From an uncultured Pontibacter sp. (GTDB lineage Bacteria; Bacteroidota; Bacteroidia; Cytophagales; Hymenobacteraceae), in the NCBI RefSeq assembly GCF_947495565.1, contig NZ_CANLZM010000004.1, positions 124,001 through 188,000 of the forward strand: DNA of 64,000 bases, written 5' to 3'. The notes under the pieces are model-generated. The model had not been told where the DNA came from and did not search any database. It saw only the letters and a program-made list of their open reading frames with translations. The stretch's first letter is position 1; the number at the start of each line of letters is the position of its first letter. The position numbers and the translations under genes were made by a program. This document shows, one piece after another, positions 18,594 to 27,258 of the stretch.

Positions 18594-20378
18594 ATGCCGT
18601 CTTCTTACAAGAAAATAAAAATTCCGCTGCTTTGGCTTCGCCGCCATACTTCAGATAGAGAGTTCATGCTCATCTCAAGCGTACTGGTGGGGCTAACTGC
18701 CGGGGTGGCAGCCGTTATACTTAAGTCGCTGGTACATTACATACAGGCGCTGCTGGCTTATGGCAACCGCCTGTTAGACCAGCCTTATTGGCTCGTTGTT
18801 TTTCCTCTGATCGGCATTTTGCTTACCGTTCTAATTGTTAAGGTTTTCTTTAAAGGCAGCATCGGGCGGGGCACAGCCAATATACTTTTCAATATCTCGC
18901 AAAAATCCAGTTTGGTAGAGCGGCACAAAATGTTCTCGCATGTGCTTACGAGTGCTATCACCGCAGGCTTTGGCGGCTCTGCCGGTCTGGAGTCCCCGAT
19001 TGTGGTCACGGGCTCTGCCATAGGCTCCAACTATGGCCGCGAGTACCACCTCAACTACCGCGACCGCACTTTGCTGTTGGCATCAGGCGCCGCCGCCGGT
19101 ATAGCCGCCGTGTTTAACGCACCCATTGCCGGTGTGCTTTTTGCCATCGAGGTGCTTCTCACAGACATTAGTATCTCAGCTTTTATTCCGCTTATTATAT
19201 CAGCTGTGGTTGGTGCGCTTAGCTCTAAAATCATTTTAGAGGAGGATATTCTGTTTAACATTAGTCAACAGGAGTTTTTTGCGGCAGGGCATGTGCCATT
19301 TTACGTGCTGCTGGGTATACTATGCGGCATGATCTCCGTCTACTACACCCGGATGGCGCTGCGGGTTGAGGAGCTTTTCGAAGAGTACCAGACTACGGTT
19401 TTTAAACGCGCTATTTTAGGCGGTGCCATACTTGGTTTACTCATCATGCTGTTCCCCCCGCTGTTCGGCGAAGGGTATGATAGCATAAGGCTGCTGGAGC
19501 GGAACCAGGCACAGCTGCTGCTGCAGGACAGCTGGCTTGCTTTTTTCGGCACCAACGAGTGGCTTATACTTTGCTTTGTGGGTGCGCTGGCGCTGGTTAA
19601 GGTTTTTGCCACCACTATAACCATTGCCTCTGGCGGAAACGGAGGCAACTTTGCTCCTTCCATGTTTGTGGGCGCGAGCACTGGCTTCTTTTTCTCCCGC
19701 ATCATCAACATGTTAAACATCAGTAATTTGCCAACCAGCAGCTTCTCGATGGTGGGCATGGCCGGTATATTGAGCGGAGTGATGCACGCGCCGCTTACGG
19801 CAGTTTTCCTGATTGCGGAGATTACCGGAGGTTATACTTTGATGATCCCGCTGATGATTGTGGCGGCCAGCTCTTTTGCACTGGTTAAATACTTTGAGCC
19901 TTATTCGCTGGATACTAAAAAGCTAGCACAAAAAGGCCAGCTCCTGACGCACAATAAAGACCGCACTATCCTGCGCATCATGAAAATCCGGCACCTTATC
20001 GAGACAGAGTTCCAGCAGGTTTCGCCTGATGCTACGCTAGGCGAGTTTGTGGAGGTGATAGCCCATTCGCGCCGCAACCTGTTTCCGGTAGTAACAGCTG
20101 ACGGCAAGCTAGCGGGAGTTATACTACTGGAGAACGTGCGCGAGATCATGTTCAAGACGGAGAAGTATGACAAAGTGAAGGTAAAGGAGCTAATGATTAA
20201 ACCACCAGCCATCGTGCAGTACGACGACAGCATGGCCGACGTCATGAAGAAATTTGATGAGTCGGGCGCCTGGAACCTGCCTGTGCTTCATGCTGACACC
20301 TACCTCGGCTTTGTGTCCAAATCCAGCATCTTCACTAAATACCGTAAGCTTCTTATCAAGACTACTAACGTAAGCTAA
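18594..20378 (+). CDS. ClC-family chloride channel/exchanger with CBS pair
   Basis: 594 residues. The membrane part (about 25-430) has the ClC selectivity segments: GSAGLESP near 128-135, where Glu133 corresponds to the gating glutamate, and GGNGGNFAPSMFVGA further on. Retention of that glutamate favours H+/Cl- exchange over a simple channel. Two CBS domains (about 455-510 and 520-585) form a cytosolic nucleotide-sensing pair. It completes the ion-homeostasis block. GSGIP is replaced by GRGT near residue 91, a variation to note. Confidence 0.9.
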   Translation: MPSSYKKIKIPLLWLRRHTSDREFMLISSVLVGLTAGVAAVILKSLVHYIQALLAYGNRLLDQPYWLVVFPLIGILLTVLIVKVFFKGSIGRGTANILFNISQKSSLVERHKMFSHVLTSAITAGFGGSAGLESPIVVTGSAIGSNYGREYHLNYRDRTLLLASGAAAGIAAVFNAPIAGVLFAIEVLLTDISISAFIPLIISAVVGALSSKIILEEDILFNISQQEFFAAGHVPFYVLLGILCGMISVYYTRMALRVEELFEEYQTTVFKRAILGGAILGLLIMLFPPLFGEGYDSIRLLERNQAQLLLQDSWLAFFGTNEWLILCFVGALALVKVFATTITIASGGNGGNFAPSMFVGASTGFFFSRIINMLNISNLPTSSFSMVGMAGILSGVMHAPLTAVFLIAEITGGYTLMIPLMIVAASSFALVKYFEPYSLDTKKLAQKGQLLTHNKDRTILRIMKIRHLIETEFQQVSPDATLGEFVEVIAHSRRNLFPVVTADGKLAGVILLENVREIMFKTEKYDKVKVKELMIKPPAIVQYDDSMADVMKKFDESGAWNLPVLHADTYLGFVSKSSIFTKYRKLLIKTTNVS

Positions 20379-20414
20379 ACATACTTTTAATTTAAAGTTT
20401 GAATTATAACTTAA

Positions 20415-21464
20415 CTATACATCTCGCCAAAGCACACCTTGCCTGATCTGTAACGGCGACGGAATGTTGTTGTGGTAAAGCTGGCCTGTTCCCAACCCAT
20501 GCGGAAGCTGGACGTCATATTGAGCAGTAAACTGGCTGATAGCGTTCAGACCGATGTTGGACTCTAAAGCCGAGGTCATCCACCAGCCAATGCCGCGTTC
20601 GGCTGCCATACTTATCCAGTCGGCGCTGGCGGCTAGACCGCCTACTAATGTTGGCTTCAGGATGATGTACTGTGGCTTTATACTTTCAAGGAGCAATGTT
20701 TTTGCCTGCGGCTCCTGCACCCCGATCAGTTCTTCATCCAGGGCAATAGGCACCGGTGTATACGCGCAAAGCTGCGCCATTTCCTGTAGCTGCCCCTGCT
20801 TTATGGGCTGCTCAATGGAGTGAAGCTCATACTTAGCCAGCCGCTCCAGCTTTTTATAAGCTTCCTGCGGAGCAAATGCGCCATTGGCATCCACGCGCAC
20901 CGTTAATTTATCGGCACCCGCCACCTCTCGTATACTTTGCAGCAGCTCCAGTTCTGTTGTAAAATCCAGGCTACCGATTTTCAGCTTCAGACAAGTGTAA
21001 CCATCCTTCAGCTTCTGCGCTATCTGCTCCTGCATAAAGGTTCTGTCGCCCATCCAAACCAAACCATTGATCGGTATGCCTTTGTTGCCCCGGCTAAACT
21101 CATTATGATAGATAATGCCGCTGCCATCTTGCTTCAGATCCAACAAGGCGGTCTCTAGTGCAAACTTAATGGAAGGCCACTTTTCAAGTTCAAGCACCTG
21201 CGACAGCTCCTCCGCTGCCTCCAGAGTTACTTGCGCGTGGTTGATGTCCGTGATTATCTGCTGAAGCTTCTGCTCTAAATCTGGCCTGAAGTCTATACTT
21301 AAACCTGCCAAAGGCGCACATTCCCCAAGCCCGGAAATCTCAGGATGTTGTGTATCCCACATTTTGATGATGTAAACCTTATGCTCTTTGATAGCGCCGC
21401 GTGAGGTGCGGGCATCAAACCTGAACTTTAGGGTATGGGGCGTATAGCTAAGCTGCAGACTCAT
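20415..21464 (-). CDS. menC: o-succinylbenzoate synthase (enolase superfamily)
   Basis: 349 residues. The muconate-lactonizing-enzyme type active site is complete: Lys160-x-Lys162, metal ligands Asp192, Glu218 and Asp243, and Lys270 in ILKPTLVGG. The TSALESNIGLNAI segment near the C-terminus is typical of MenC in Bacteroidota, so the menaquinone pathway dehydration is the preferred role. A dipeptide epimerase from the same subgroup is the alternative. No other men gene is in the window. Convergent with the ClC gene, 36 bases apart. Confidence 0.85.
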   Translation of the reverse strand: MSLQLSYTPHTLKFRFDARTSRGAIKEHKVYIIKMWDTQHPEISGLGECAPLAGLSIDFRPDLEQKLQQIITDINHAQVTLEAAEELSQVLELEKWPSIKFALETALLDLKQDGSGIIYHNEFSRGNKGIPINGLVWMGDRTFMQEQIAQKLKDGYTCLKLKIGSLDFTTELELLQSIREVAGADKLTVRVDANGAFAPQEAYKKLERLAKYELHSIEQPIKQGQLQEMAQLCAYTPVPIALDEELIGVQEPQAKTLLLESIKPQYIILKPTLVGGLAASADWISMAAERGIGWWMTSALESNIGLNAISQFTAQYDVQLPHGLGTGQLYHNNIPSPLQIRQGVLWRDV

Positions 21465-21684
21465 AATTTCCGATGGTTAGAAGAAGCAATATAAACCATA
21501 AACACTGGATTTGTCGTAGAGGAAGAACAAAGTGCCGCGATTTTACTGAACCAGATGCGCCATCACGAAGCTAAACTTAGCAGCCGTGTTTCTGGTTATA
21601 AATAAAAAACGTAGAATTTTGGTATGCAGCGGCTGTTTCTCTAGTCCATTCCATACATTACATTAGCCCTAACACTTACCAATT

Positions 21685-22959
21685 ATGACTATACTTACTG
21701 CCTCCGCCAGCCAGGTTCTTCTGGAGCATTTCAACAAAATCAGGCAGCGTACCGAGCGTATTTGCAGTCCGCTGGAGCCTGAAGATACCGTGGTGCAGCC
21801 TATCGTGGATGTGAGTCCTCCTAAATGGCACATGGCCCATACCAGCTGGTTTTTCGAAACGCTTATACTTGCGCCCAACTTGCCTGGGTATGAAATTTTT
21901 CACCCGCAGTACGCTTATCTCTTTAACTCATACTATAATAGCCTTGGCAGCCGTGTGTTACGCGACCAGCGCAGCACACTTACTAGACCACCTCTGCGTG
22001 ATGTGATTGCCTACCGCAAGTATGTTAACGAAAACATAAACAAGCTGTTGCAGGAGCTTGAGGAGGAGAAGATTGAGCAGTTGCGGCCATTGCTGGAACT
22101 TGGTCTGCAGCATGAGCAACAGCACCAGGAGCTGCTCATTACCGACATAAAGTATATCCTGGGCACAAACCCAATGCTTCCGGAGTATTTACCGGCACCG
22201 CAGCAGAACCCTGAAAGAGAGGCAACGCCAGTTAAGTTTTTAGAAGTGCCAGCCGGGAAGTATAAAATCGGTTACCAGGGAGAGGGTTTTTGCTTTGATA
22301 ATGAACTTGGGGTGCACGAGGTACAGCTGGATGGTTTTGAGGTGATGAATCGCCTGGTGACCAACGGGGAGTACTTGGAATTTATGCGCGACGGCGGCTA
22401 CGGCGATTTCAGGCATTGGCTTGACGAAGGCTTTGCCATGGTAAACCTGAACAAACTAGAGGCGCCGCTGTACTGGGTGAAGCAGGGTGACACCTGGTAC
22501 CGGTTTACCTTGCACGGCCTGCAAAAAGTAAATTTGAACGAGCCCGTTTGCCACCTGAGCTTTTACGAAGCAGATGCGTTTGCTAGTTGGTCTGGCAAGC
22601 GCCTGCTAACTGAATTTGAATGGGAGGCTGCCTCACAGGTATACCCTCCGCAGGGCGGCAATTTTGTGGAAAGCGAGCAGTTGGAGCCTATCGCAGCAGA
22701 TCCCTCGGCAGCAGGACTCCAGCAGATGTACGGCGACCTTTGGGAATGGACCTACAGCGCTTATCATCCTTACCCGGGTTTTACAAAAGCCCCAGGACCT
22801 GTCGGGGAGTATAACGGCAAATTTATGATTAACCAGATGGTGCTGAAGGGCGGCTCCTGCGCCACTCCAGAAAGCCACATCCGAACAACTTACAGAAACT
22901 TCTTTCACCCTGACAAGCGCTGGCAGTACACAGGTATCAGGCTGGCAAACAAGAAATAG
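21685..22959 (+). CDS. egtB: ergothioneine biosynthesis sulfoxide synthase EgtB
   Basis: 424 residues. N-terminal DinB-like domain with the iron ligands His52 (MAHTSW) and His143-x3-His147 (HEQQHQE), then an FGE-sulfatase domain (about 225-424, ending in GGSCATPESHIRTTYRNF). EgtB couples trimethylhistidine to a thiol donor with O2. It is four bases upstream of egtD, so the pair is an operon. Whether cysteine or gamma-glutamylcysteine is the donor is not evident; no egtA, egtC or typical class V egtE is in the window. Confidence 0.93.
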   Translation: MTILTASASQVLLEHFNKIRQRTERICSPLEPEDTVVQPIVDVSPPKWHMAHTSWFFETLILAPNLPGYEIFHPQYAYLFNSYYNSLGSRVLRDQRSTLTRPPLRDVIAYRKYVNENINKLLQELEEEKIEQLRPLLELGLQHEQQHQELLITDIKYILGTNPMLPEYLPAPQQNPEREATPVKFLEVPAGKYKIGYQGEGFCFDNELGVHEVQLDGFEVMNRLVTNGEYLEFMRDGGYGDFRHWLDEGFAMVNLNKLEAPLYWVKQGDTWYRFTLHGLQKVNLNEPVCHLSFYEADAFASWSGKRLLTEFEWEAASQVYPPQGGNFVESEQLEPIAADPSAAGLQQMYGDLWEWTYSAYHPYPGFTKAPGPVGEYNGKFMINQMVLKGGSCATPESHIRTTYRNFFHPDKRWQYTGIRLANKK

Positions 22960-22963
22960 CCTC

Positions 22964-23971
22964 ATGGAATTAACCTCAACCCTTGCACACATGATAGAAT
23001 TAAGCCGCCAACAGGATGGCTCTACAGATACAACCGCCTTTGCCAAAGACGTGGCCAAAGGCTTAAGCCAAAAGCAGAAGTCGCTTTCCTCCCGCTATTT
23101 TTATGACGGAACGGGCAGCAGGCTTTTTCAGCAGATTATGGAGTTGCCCGAGTATTACCTGACACGCTGCGAACTGGAGGTACTCACAGAAAATAAGCAG
23201 GACATGGCGGAGCAGTTCTCTAATGGCGGTTTTTTCCATTTGATCGACTTGGGTGCCGGCGACGCGCTTAAGACGAAGATCCTCTTAAAAGAGCTTTCAG
23301 GACAGCAAAGCGCCTTTGATTATGTGCCTGTAGACATTTCGGGTGATGCGATGCAGGAGCTTTCGGAGAGCCTACAGCAAGAGCTGCCGCAGGTAAAAGT
23401 TGAGGCCGTAGTGGGCGAATATTTTCGGGCGCTGGAGTGGCTTCAGGAAAATAAGTCGGAGCGTAAAGTAGTGCTGTTTCTGGGGTCTAACATCGGCAAC
23501 TTTGAGCAAGAGGAAAGTATAAACTTCCTGAGGAGCATCCGCAGCTACCTTCAAACCGGCGACCAACTGCTGATGGGCATTGACTTGCGCAAAGATCCTG
23601 AAACTATCTTAAAAGCCTACAACGATGCAGCGGGCGTAACGGCAGCATTTAACCTTAACCTGTTGCACCGCATCAACCGCGAGCTTAACGCAGACTTTGA
23701 TGTGAGTCAATTTTGCCACCATGCCATCTATAACCCGCTGGAAGGCGTGATGCGCAGCTTTATCGTAAGCAAAACCGATCAGGATGTACGCATTGGCAAA
23801 GCAGATATAACAATCCATTTCGAAGCCTGGGAGGCAATCCATACAGAGAATTCTTACAAATACAGTATTCCGCTGATAGGAGAGCTCGGGCAGCAGTGCG
23901 GATTTAAAATTGAGACAGTATTTTACGATAGCCAGAAACGTTTTGCAGATGTGCTTTTCAGCGTACTTTAA
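22964..23971 (+). CDS. egtD: L-histidine N-alpha-methyltransferase EgtD
   Basis: 335 residues, a SAM methyltransferase of the EgtD family: SRYFYDGTGSRLFQQI near 46-61 and the SAM-binding LIDLGAGDALKT near 94-105. It makes hercynine (trimethylhistidine) for EgtB. Normal length. A 43-base gap separates it from the PLP enzyme that follows. Confidence 0.93.
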   Translation: MELTSTLAHMIELSRQQDGSTDTTAFAKDVAKGLSQKQKSLSSRYFYDGTGSRLFQQIMELPEYYLTRCELEVLTENKQDMAEQFSNGGFFHLIDLGAGDALKTKILLKELSGQQSAFDYVPVDISGDAMQELSESLQQELPQVKVEAVVGEYFRALEWLQENKSERKVVLFLGSNIGNFEQEESINFLRSIRSYLQTGDQLLMGIDLRKDPETILKAYNDAAGVTAAFNLNLLHRINRELNADFDVSQFCHHAIYNPLEGVMRSFIVSKTDQDVRIGKADITIHFEAWEAIHTENSYKYSIPLIGELGQQCGFKIETVFYDSQKRFADVLFSVL

Positions 23972-24014
23972 AACATATACTTTTGAGGTACATATCAACC
24001 GTTGCAGATTTTAA

Positions 24015-25133
24015 ATGGAAGTAATCTCGCTAGCTGCCGGGAGCAGCTATTTTAACAGTCCGGCAAGCGCTAAGGCTGCGGCCATTGCCGCCCTGCAGCA
24101 CGATAAAACATTTTACGGCCCGACGGAAGGAACGCTCCCCTTGCGCCGCGCCGTTACCCAAAAGTATGAACCTGCAGGTATAGAGCTGCGGCCAGAGCAA
24201 GTATTAGTTACACCAGGTGCCAAACAAGCCCTTTATAACCTGTTTACGGTTTTGCTGCGCCCCGGTAACGAAGTGGTAGTGCCTACACCAGCCTGGTTTG
24301 GGTTCCATGAGCTTTTACGGTATACTACGGCCAAAGCTGTGCCTTTAGTAACACACTCAGCAGAAAGTTACAAGTTAACGCCTGATATGCTGCGGAGCAC
24401 TCTATCTGAAAAAACCCGCATCCTGCTGCTGACCAACCCCGGCAACCCCACCGGACGTATGTATACAAGACAGGAACTGGAGGCTTTGCTGGACGTAGTA
24501 AACCAGTTCCCGAACCTATACTTGATTTCAGATGAAATATATGACCATGTTACTTACGGCAAGCCTTTTACTTCTATCCTTTCCTGCCAAGGGGCGAAAG
24601 CGGCAAGAACAGTCGTCGTAAACGGCTTCTCTAAATCGTTTGCTATGTCCGGCTGGCGGCTCGGATTTATACTTGGCCCGGAGGAGCTGATTAAAAAATG
24701 CACAGCTTTTCAGAATGCGACGCTATCCGGTGTAAGCGTGTTTGTTCAGGATGCCGCACAGGCTGCTCTGGAAGCCCAAGACGAGGAACTTCCAATGATG
24801 CAGCAGATACTCGCATCCAACAGAGAAATTATGCGCAATGGCCTGGATGCAATTCCGCAAGTAGATTATTATTTGCCTGACGGTGCCTATTACTTTTTCC
24901 CTGATCTGAGTTATTACCTTAACCGCACAAGTATAACCGGCGAGCTTCTAGAGACAACCCCTGATCTTTGCAGATACCTGCGCGGCTGCTATAACCTCAA
25001 ACTCGCTCCCGGAGATAATTTTGGCGCTTCGGGCCACGTCCGTATGTCATTCGCCATCGAACCTCACCGCCTGCAAGAAGCCATGCAACGACTGCGGCAA
25101 GGGCTGGCGCTCTTAACCGAACGTGCAGACTAA
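24015..25133 (+). CDS. class I/II PLP aminotransferase downstream of egtBD
   Basis: 372 residues, fold-type I. The Schiff-base lysine is Lys207 in NGFSKSFAMSGWRLG; NPGNPTG (141-147) and the SDEIYDHV segment (172-179) complete the PLP site. By sequence it looks like an aspartate/aromatic aminotransferase. Its position 43 bases after egtD raises the possibility that it supplies the C-S lyase step of ergothioneine synthesis (EgtE role); this is inference and the enzyme could equally be an unrelated transaminase. Confidence 0.85.
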   Translation: MEVISLAAGSSYFNSPASAKAAAIAALQHDKTFYGPTEGTLPLRRAVTQKYEPAGIELRPEQVLVTPGAKQALYNLFTVLLRPGNEVVVPTPAWFGFHELLRYTTAKAVPLVTHSAESYKLTPDMLRSTLSEKTRILLLTNPGNPTGRMYTRQELEALLDVVNQFPNLYLISDEIYDHVTYGKPFTSILSCQGAKAARTVVVNGFSKSFAMSGWRLGFILGPEELIKKCTAFQNATLSGVSVFVQDAAQAALEAQDEELPMMQQILASNREIMRNGLDAIPQVDYYLPDGAYYFFPDLSYYLNRTSITGELLETTPDLCRYLRGCYNLKLAPGDNFGASGHVRMSFAIEPHRLQEAMQRLRQGLALLTERAD

Positions 25134-25206
25134 TGTGGATTAATAAAGCGCGTGTCGGTTATTTACGCTAATTTTGCGGCCATATAGCTCAGAGATTACG
25201 TGCCGC

Positions 25207-26550
25207 ATGGAGATTACAGATTACAAAGACCACTTTTCCAAAAATTTCACCCTAGCTTACCCAGTGGTGTTGAGCCAACTCGGGCACATACTGGTTAGTG
25301 TGTTTGATAGCTTGATGGTGGGTCAGACTGGCACAATGCCTCTTGCGGCAGCATCGTTGGGCAACAGCATCTTCACGATTGTGCTGGTGTTTGGTTTAGG
25401 AGTATCGTATAGTATAACGCCTCTTATTGCAGCTGCTGATGGCCGCAACAACTATACGCGGATATCACTCCTCCTGCTTAACGGACTGGTGTCCAACGTG
25501 CTGCTGGGTATTCTGCTTTTCATTGCCGGCTATTTCCTGTCTCCTTACATTACCATACTTGATCAGCCCCCTAAAGTAGTGGAGCTGGCGATTCCATACA
25601 TCAATATACTTTTCCTGTCTATGGTGCCGCTTATGGTGTTTCAGGCTTTCAGGCAGTTTGCTGAAGGCTTATCACTTACCAGGCAGGCGATGTACATTTC
25701 TATACTTGCCAACGGACTGAATGTGGTGCTGAACTATATTCTGATCTTTGGAAAATTAGGTTTTGAACCCATGGGATTAATAGGTGCTGGCTGGGCAACG
25801 CTTATCTCCCGCGTAATCATGGCAATTGCTATGGCAGCTTGGGTGCTCTATGCCAAACGCTTCGGGGTGTACCGTCATTTCTTGCGGCTGCGCCACCTCT
25901 CCTTTATTCACATGTACCGCATTTTTAAGCTAGGCCTGCCTATTTCCGGGCAAATGATTTTCGAGATGGGTGCTTTTAGCTTTTCTGCCATCATGATTGG
26001 GTGGTTGGGAGCAAAAGAACTTGCCGCTCACCAGATCGCCATTAACGTAGCCGCAGTTACATACATGATGGCCAGCGGTATAGCCGCCGCTGCTACCATA
26101 AGAGTGGGCAACCAAAAAGGCTTGGGCAACTTTAATGCTATGCGTGTAGCTGGGTACAGCAACCTGATTATGGGAGTAGCCTTTATGTTGGGGAGTGGTC
26201 TGCTGATGGTGCTGCTGAACAAGCATATTCCCATGCTCTACATTGATGACCAGGAAGTGATTCAGCTGGCTTCCAGCCTGTTGATTATAGCTGCTCTGTT
26301 CCAGATTTCAGATGGCGTGCAGGTAGTAGGCCTTGGCGCACTGCGTGGCCTGGAGGATGTACGAATTCCGAGCCTTATCTCATTATTAGCATATTGGGTG
26401 GTTGGCTTGCCTATCGGGTATATGCTGTGCTTTAAAGCCGGATTTGGAGCTAGTGGCATTTGGATGGGTCTGCTTTCGGGGCTTTCTGTAGCCGCTATTT
26501 TGCTCACGCTCCGTTTTCGGAAATTAAGTAACTTGTTGACACTCAGGTAA
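25207..26550 (+). CDS. MATE-family multidrug/cation efflux transporter
   Basis: 447 residues, 12 helices, with the repeated MATE pattern (ALAAASLGNS-like and KELAAHQIAINVAAV segments). It exports drugs or metabolites using Na+ or H+. An upstream TTG at 25174 would add 11 residues, but the ATG at 25207 fits the family N-terminus better. It may follow the ergothioneine genes by read-through; the gap is 73 bases. Substrate unknown. Confidence 0.9.
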   Translation: MEITDYKDHFSKNFTLAYPVVLSQLGHILVSVFDSLMVGQTGTMPLAAASLGNSIFTIVLVFGLGVSYSITPLIAAADGRNNYTRISLLLLNGLVSNVLLGILLFIAGYFLSPYITILDQPPKVVELAIPYINILFLSMVPLMVFQAFRQFAEGLSLTRQAMYISILANGLNVVLNYILIFGKLGFEPMGLIGAGWATLISRVIMAIAMAAWVLYAKRFGVYRHFLRLRHLSFIHMYRIFKLGLPISGQMIFEMGAFSFSAIMIGWLGAKELAAHQIAINVAAVTYMMASGIAAAATIRVGNQKGLGNFNAMRVAGYSNLIMGVAFMLGSGLLMVLLNKHIPMLYIDDQEVIQLASSLLIIAALFQISDGVQVVGLGALRGLEDVRIPSLISLLAYWVVGLPIGYMLCFKAGFGASGIWMGLLSGLSVAAILLTLRFRKLSNLLTLR

Positions 26551-26629
26551 AGTACAAATTTGTGGCACTTTTTAACTTTGGCTGCTGTTGCTATACTACA
26601 AACAGTATTCACTTTTAGCCGAGTCCTAC

Positions 26630-27217
26630 ATGTTTACCTTTACCTTATTCCTGTCATTCTGGGCAAGAATTCTGCTTCCCCATCTATACCCAGATGCTTC
26701 TGCAGCAGCCACTTCTGCTGCAAGTATAGCTATAAAAACACCTGCAGATAATGCTATTAGTGAGCAAGTTACCTGGTCAACGGACCGCAGATTAACCTGG
26801 GATGATTTCAAAGGTTTACCCGACGATGCCAATCCGCACCATGCCCTCACAGCAGCCAACCTGGCAGTAAATGCGAGTTGCAAAAACAGCCAGTACAGCT
26901 ATGTGGTAAAGTGTGTCTTTCTGCCCCAGCAGTCGTGGTCCAAGAAAAAAAATTCTGAGAAATTATTGGCGCACGAGCAACTTCACTTCGACCTGACAGA
27001 AGTACACGCCCGGCAGCTTCGCCACGACCTGCAGCAGATCAGCTGCTCTAACCTTAAAACTAAATTAAGCTTAGTGGTTAATGAAGCCTTCAAGCGTTGG
27101 AGAGCGGAGCAGGATATATTTGACAAAGCTTCTAAGCACGGCATGGAGAAAGAAGAGCAGGAAGCTTGGGCCGCTAATATTGCTGTACGCCTGAAAAGAT
27201 TAGAGGCTTATCAATAG
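26630..27217 (+). CDS. DUF922-type secreted protein with HExxH motif
   Basis: 195 residues from the ATG at 26630 (an ATG at 26588 would add 14). An N-terminal hydrophobic stretch suggests export. The TWSTDRRLTWDDFKG segment and HEQLHFDLTEVHAR (HExxH) are typical of DUF922, which is thought to be a zinc-dependent peptidase-like domain. Activity is not demonstrated here. The last codons and the stop form the left arm of a terminator hairpin. Confidence 0.75.
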   Translation: MFTFTLFLSFWARILLPHLYPDASAAATSAASIAIKTPADNAISEQVTWSTDRRLTWDDFKGLPDDANPHHALTAANLAVNASCKNSQYSYVVKCVFLPQQSWSKKKNSEKLLAHEQLHFDLTEVHARQLRHDLQQISCSNLKTKLSLVVNEAFKRWRAEQDIFDKASKHGMEKEEQEAWAANIAVRLKRLEAYQ

Positions 27218-27233
27218 TTATTGATAAGCCTCT
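27202..27233. terminator. 14-bp perfect hairpin overlapping the DUF922 stop codon
   Basis: AGAGGCTTATCAAT (27202-27215) pairs with ATTGATAAGCCTCT (27220-27233) with a 4-base loop. The left arm encodes the last residues of the DUF922 protein. It lies between convergent genes and may serve both, though the T-tracts are weak. Confidence 0.7.
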
Positions 27234-27258
27234 GAAGTATGGTTTTATTTGCGCTGGC

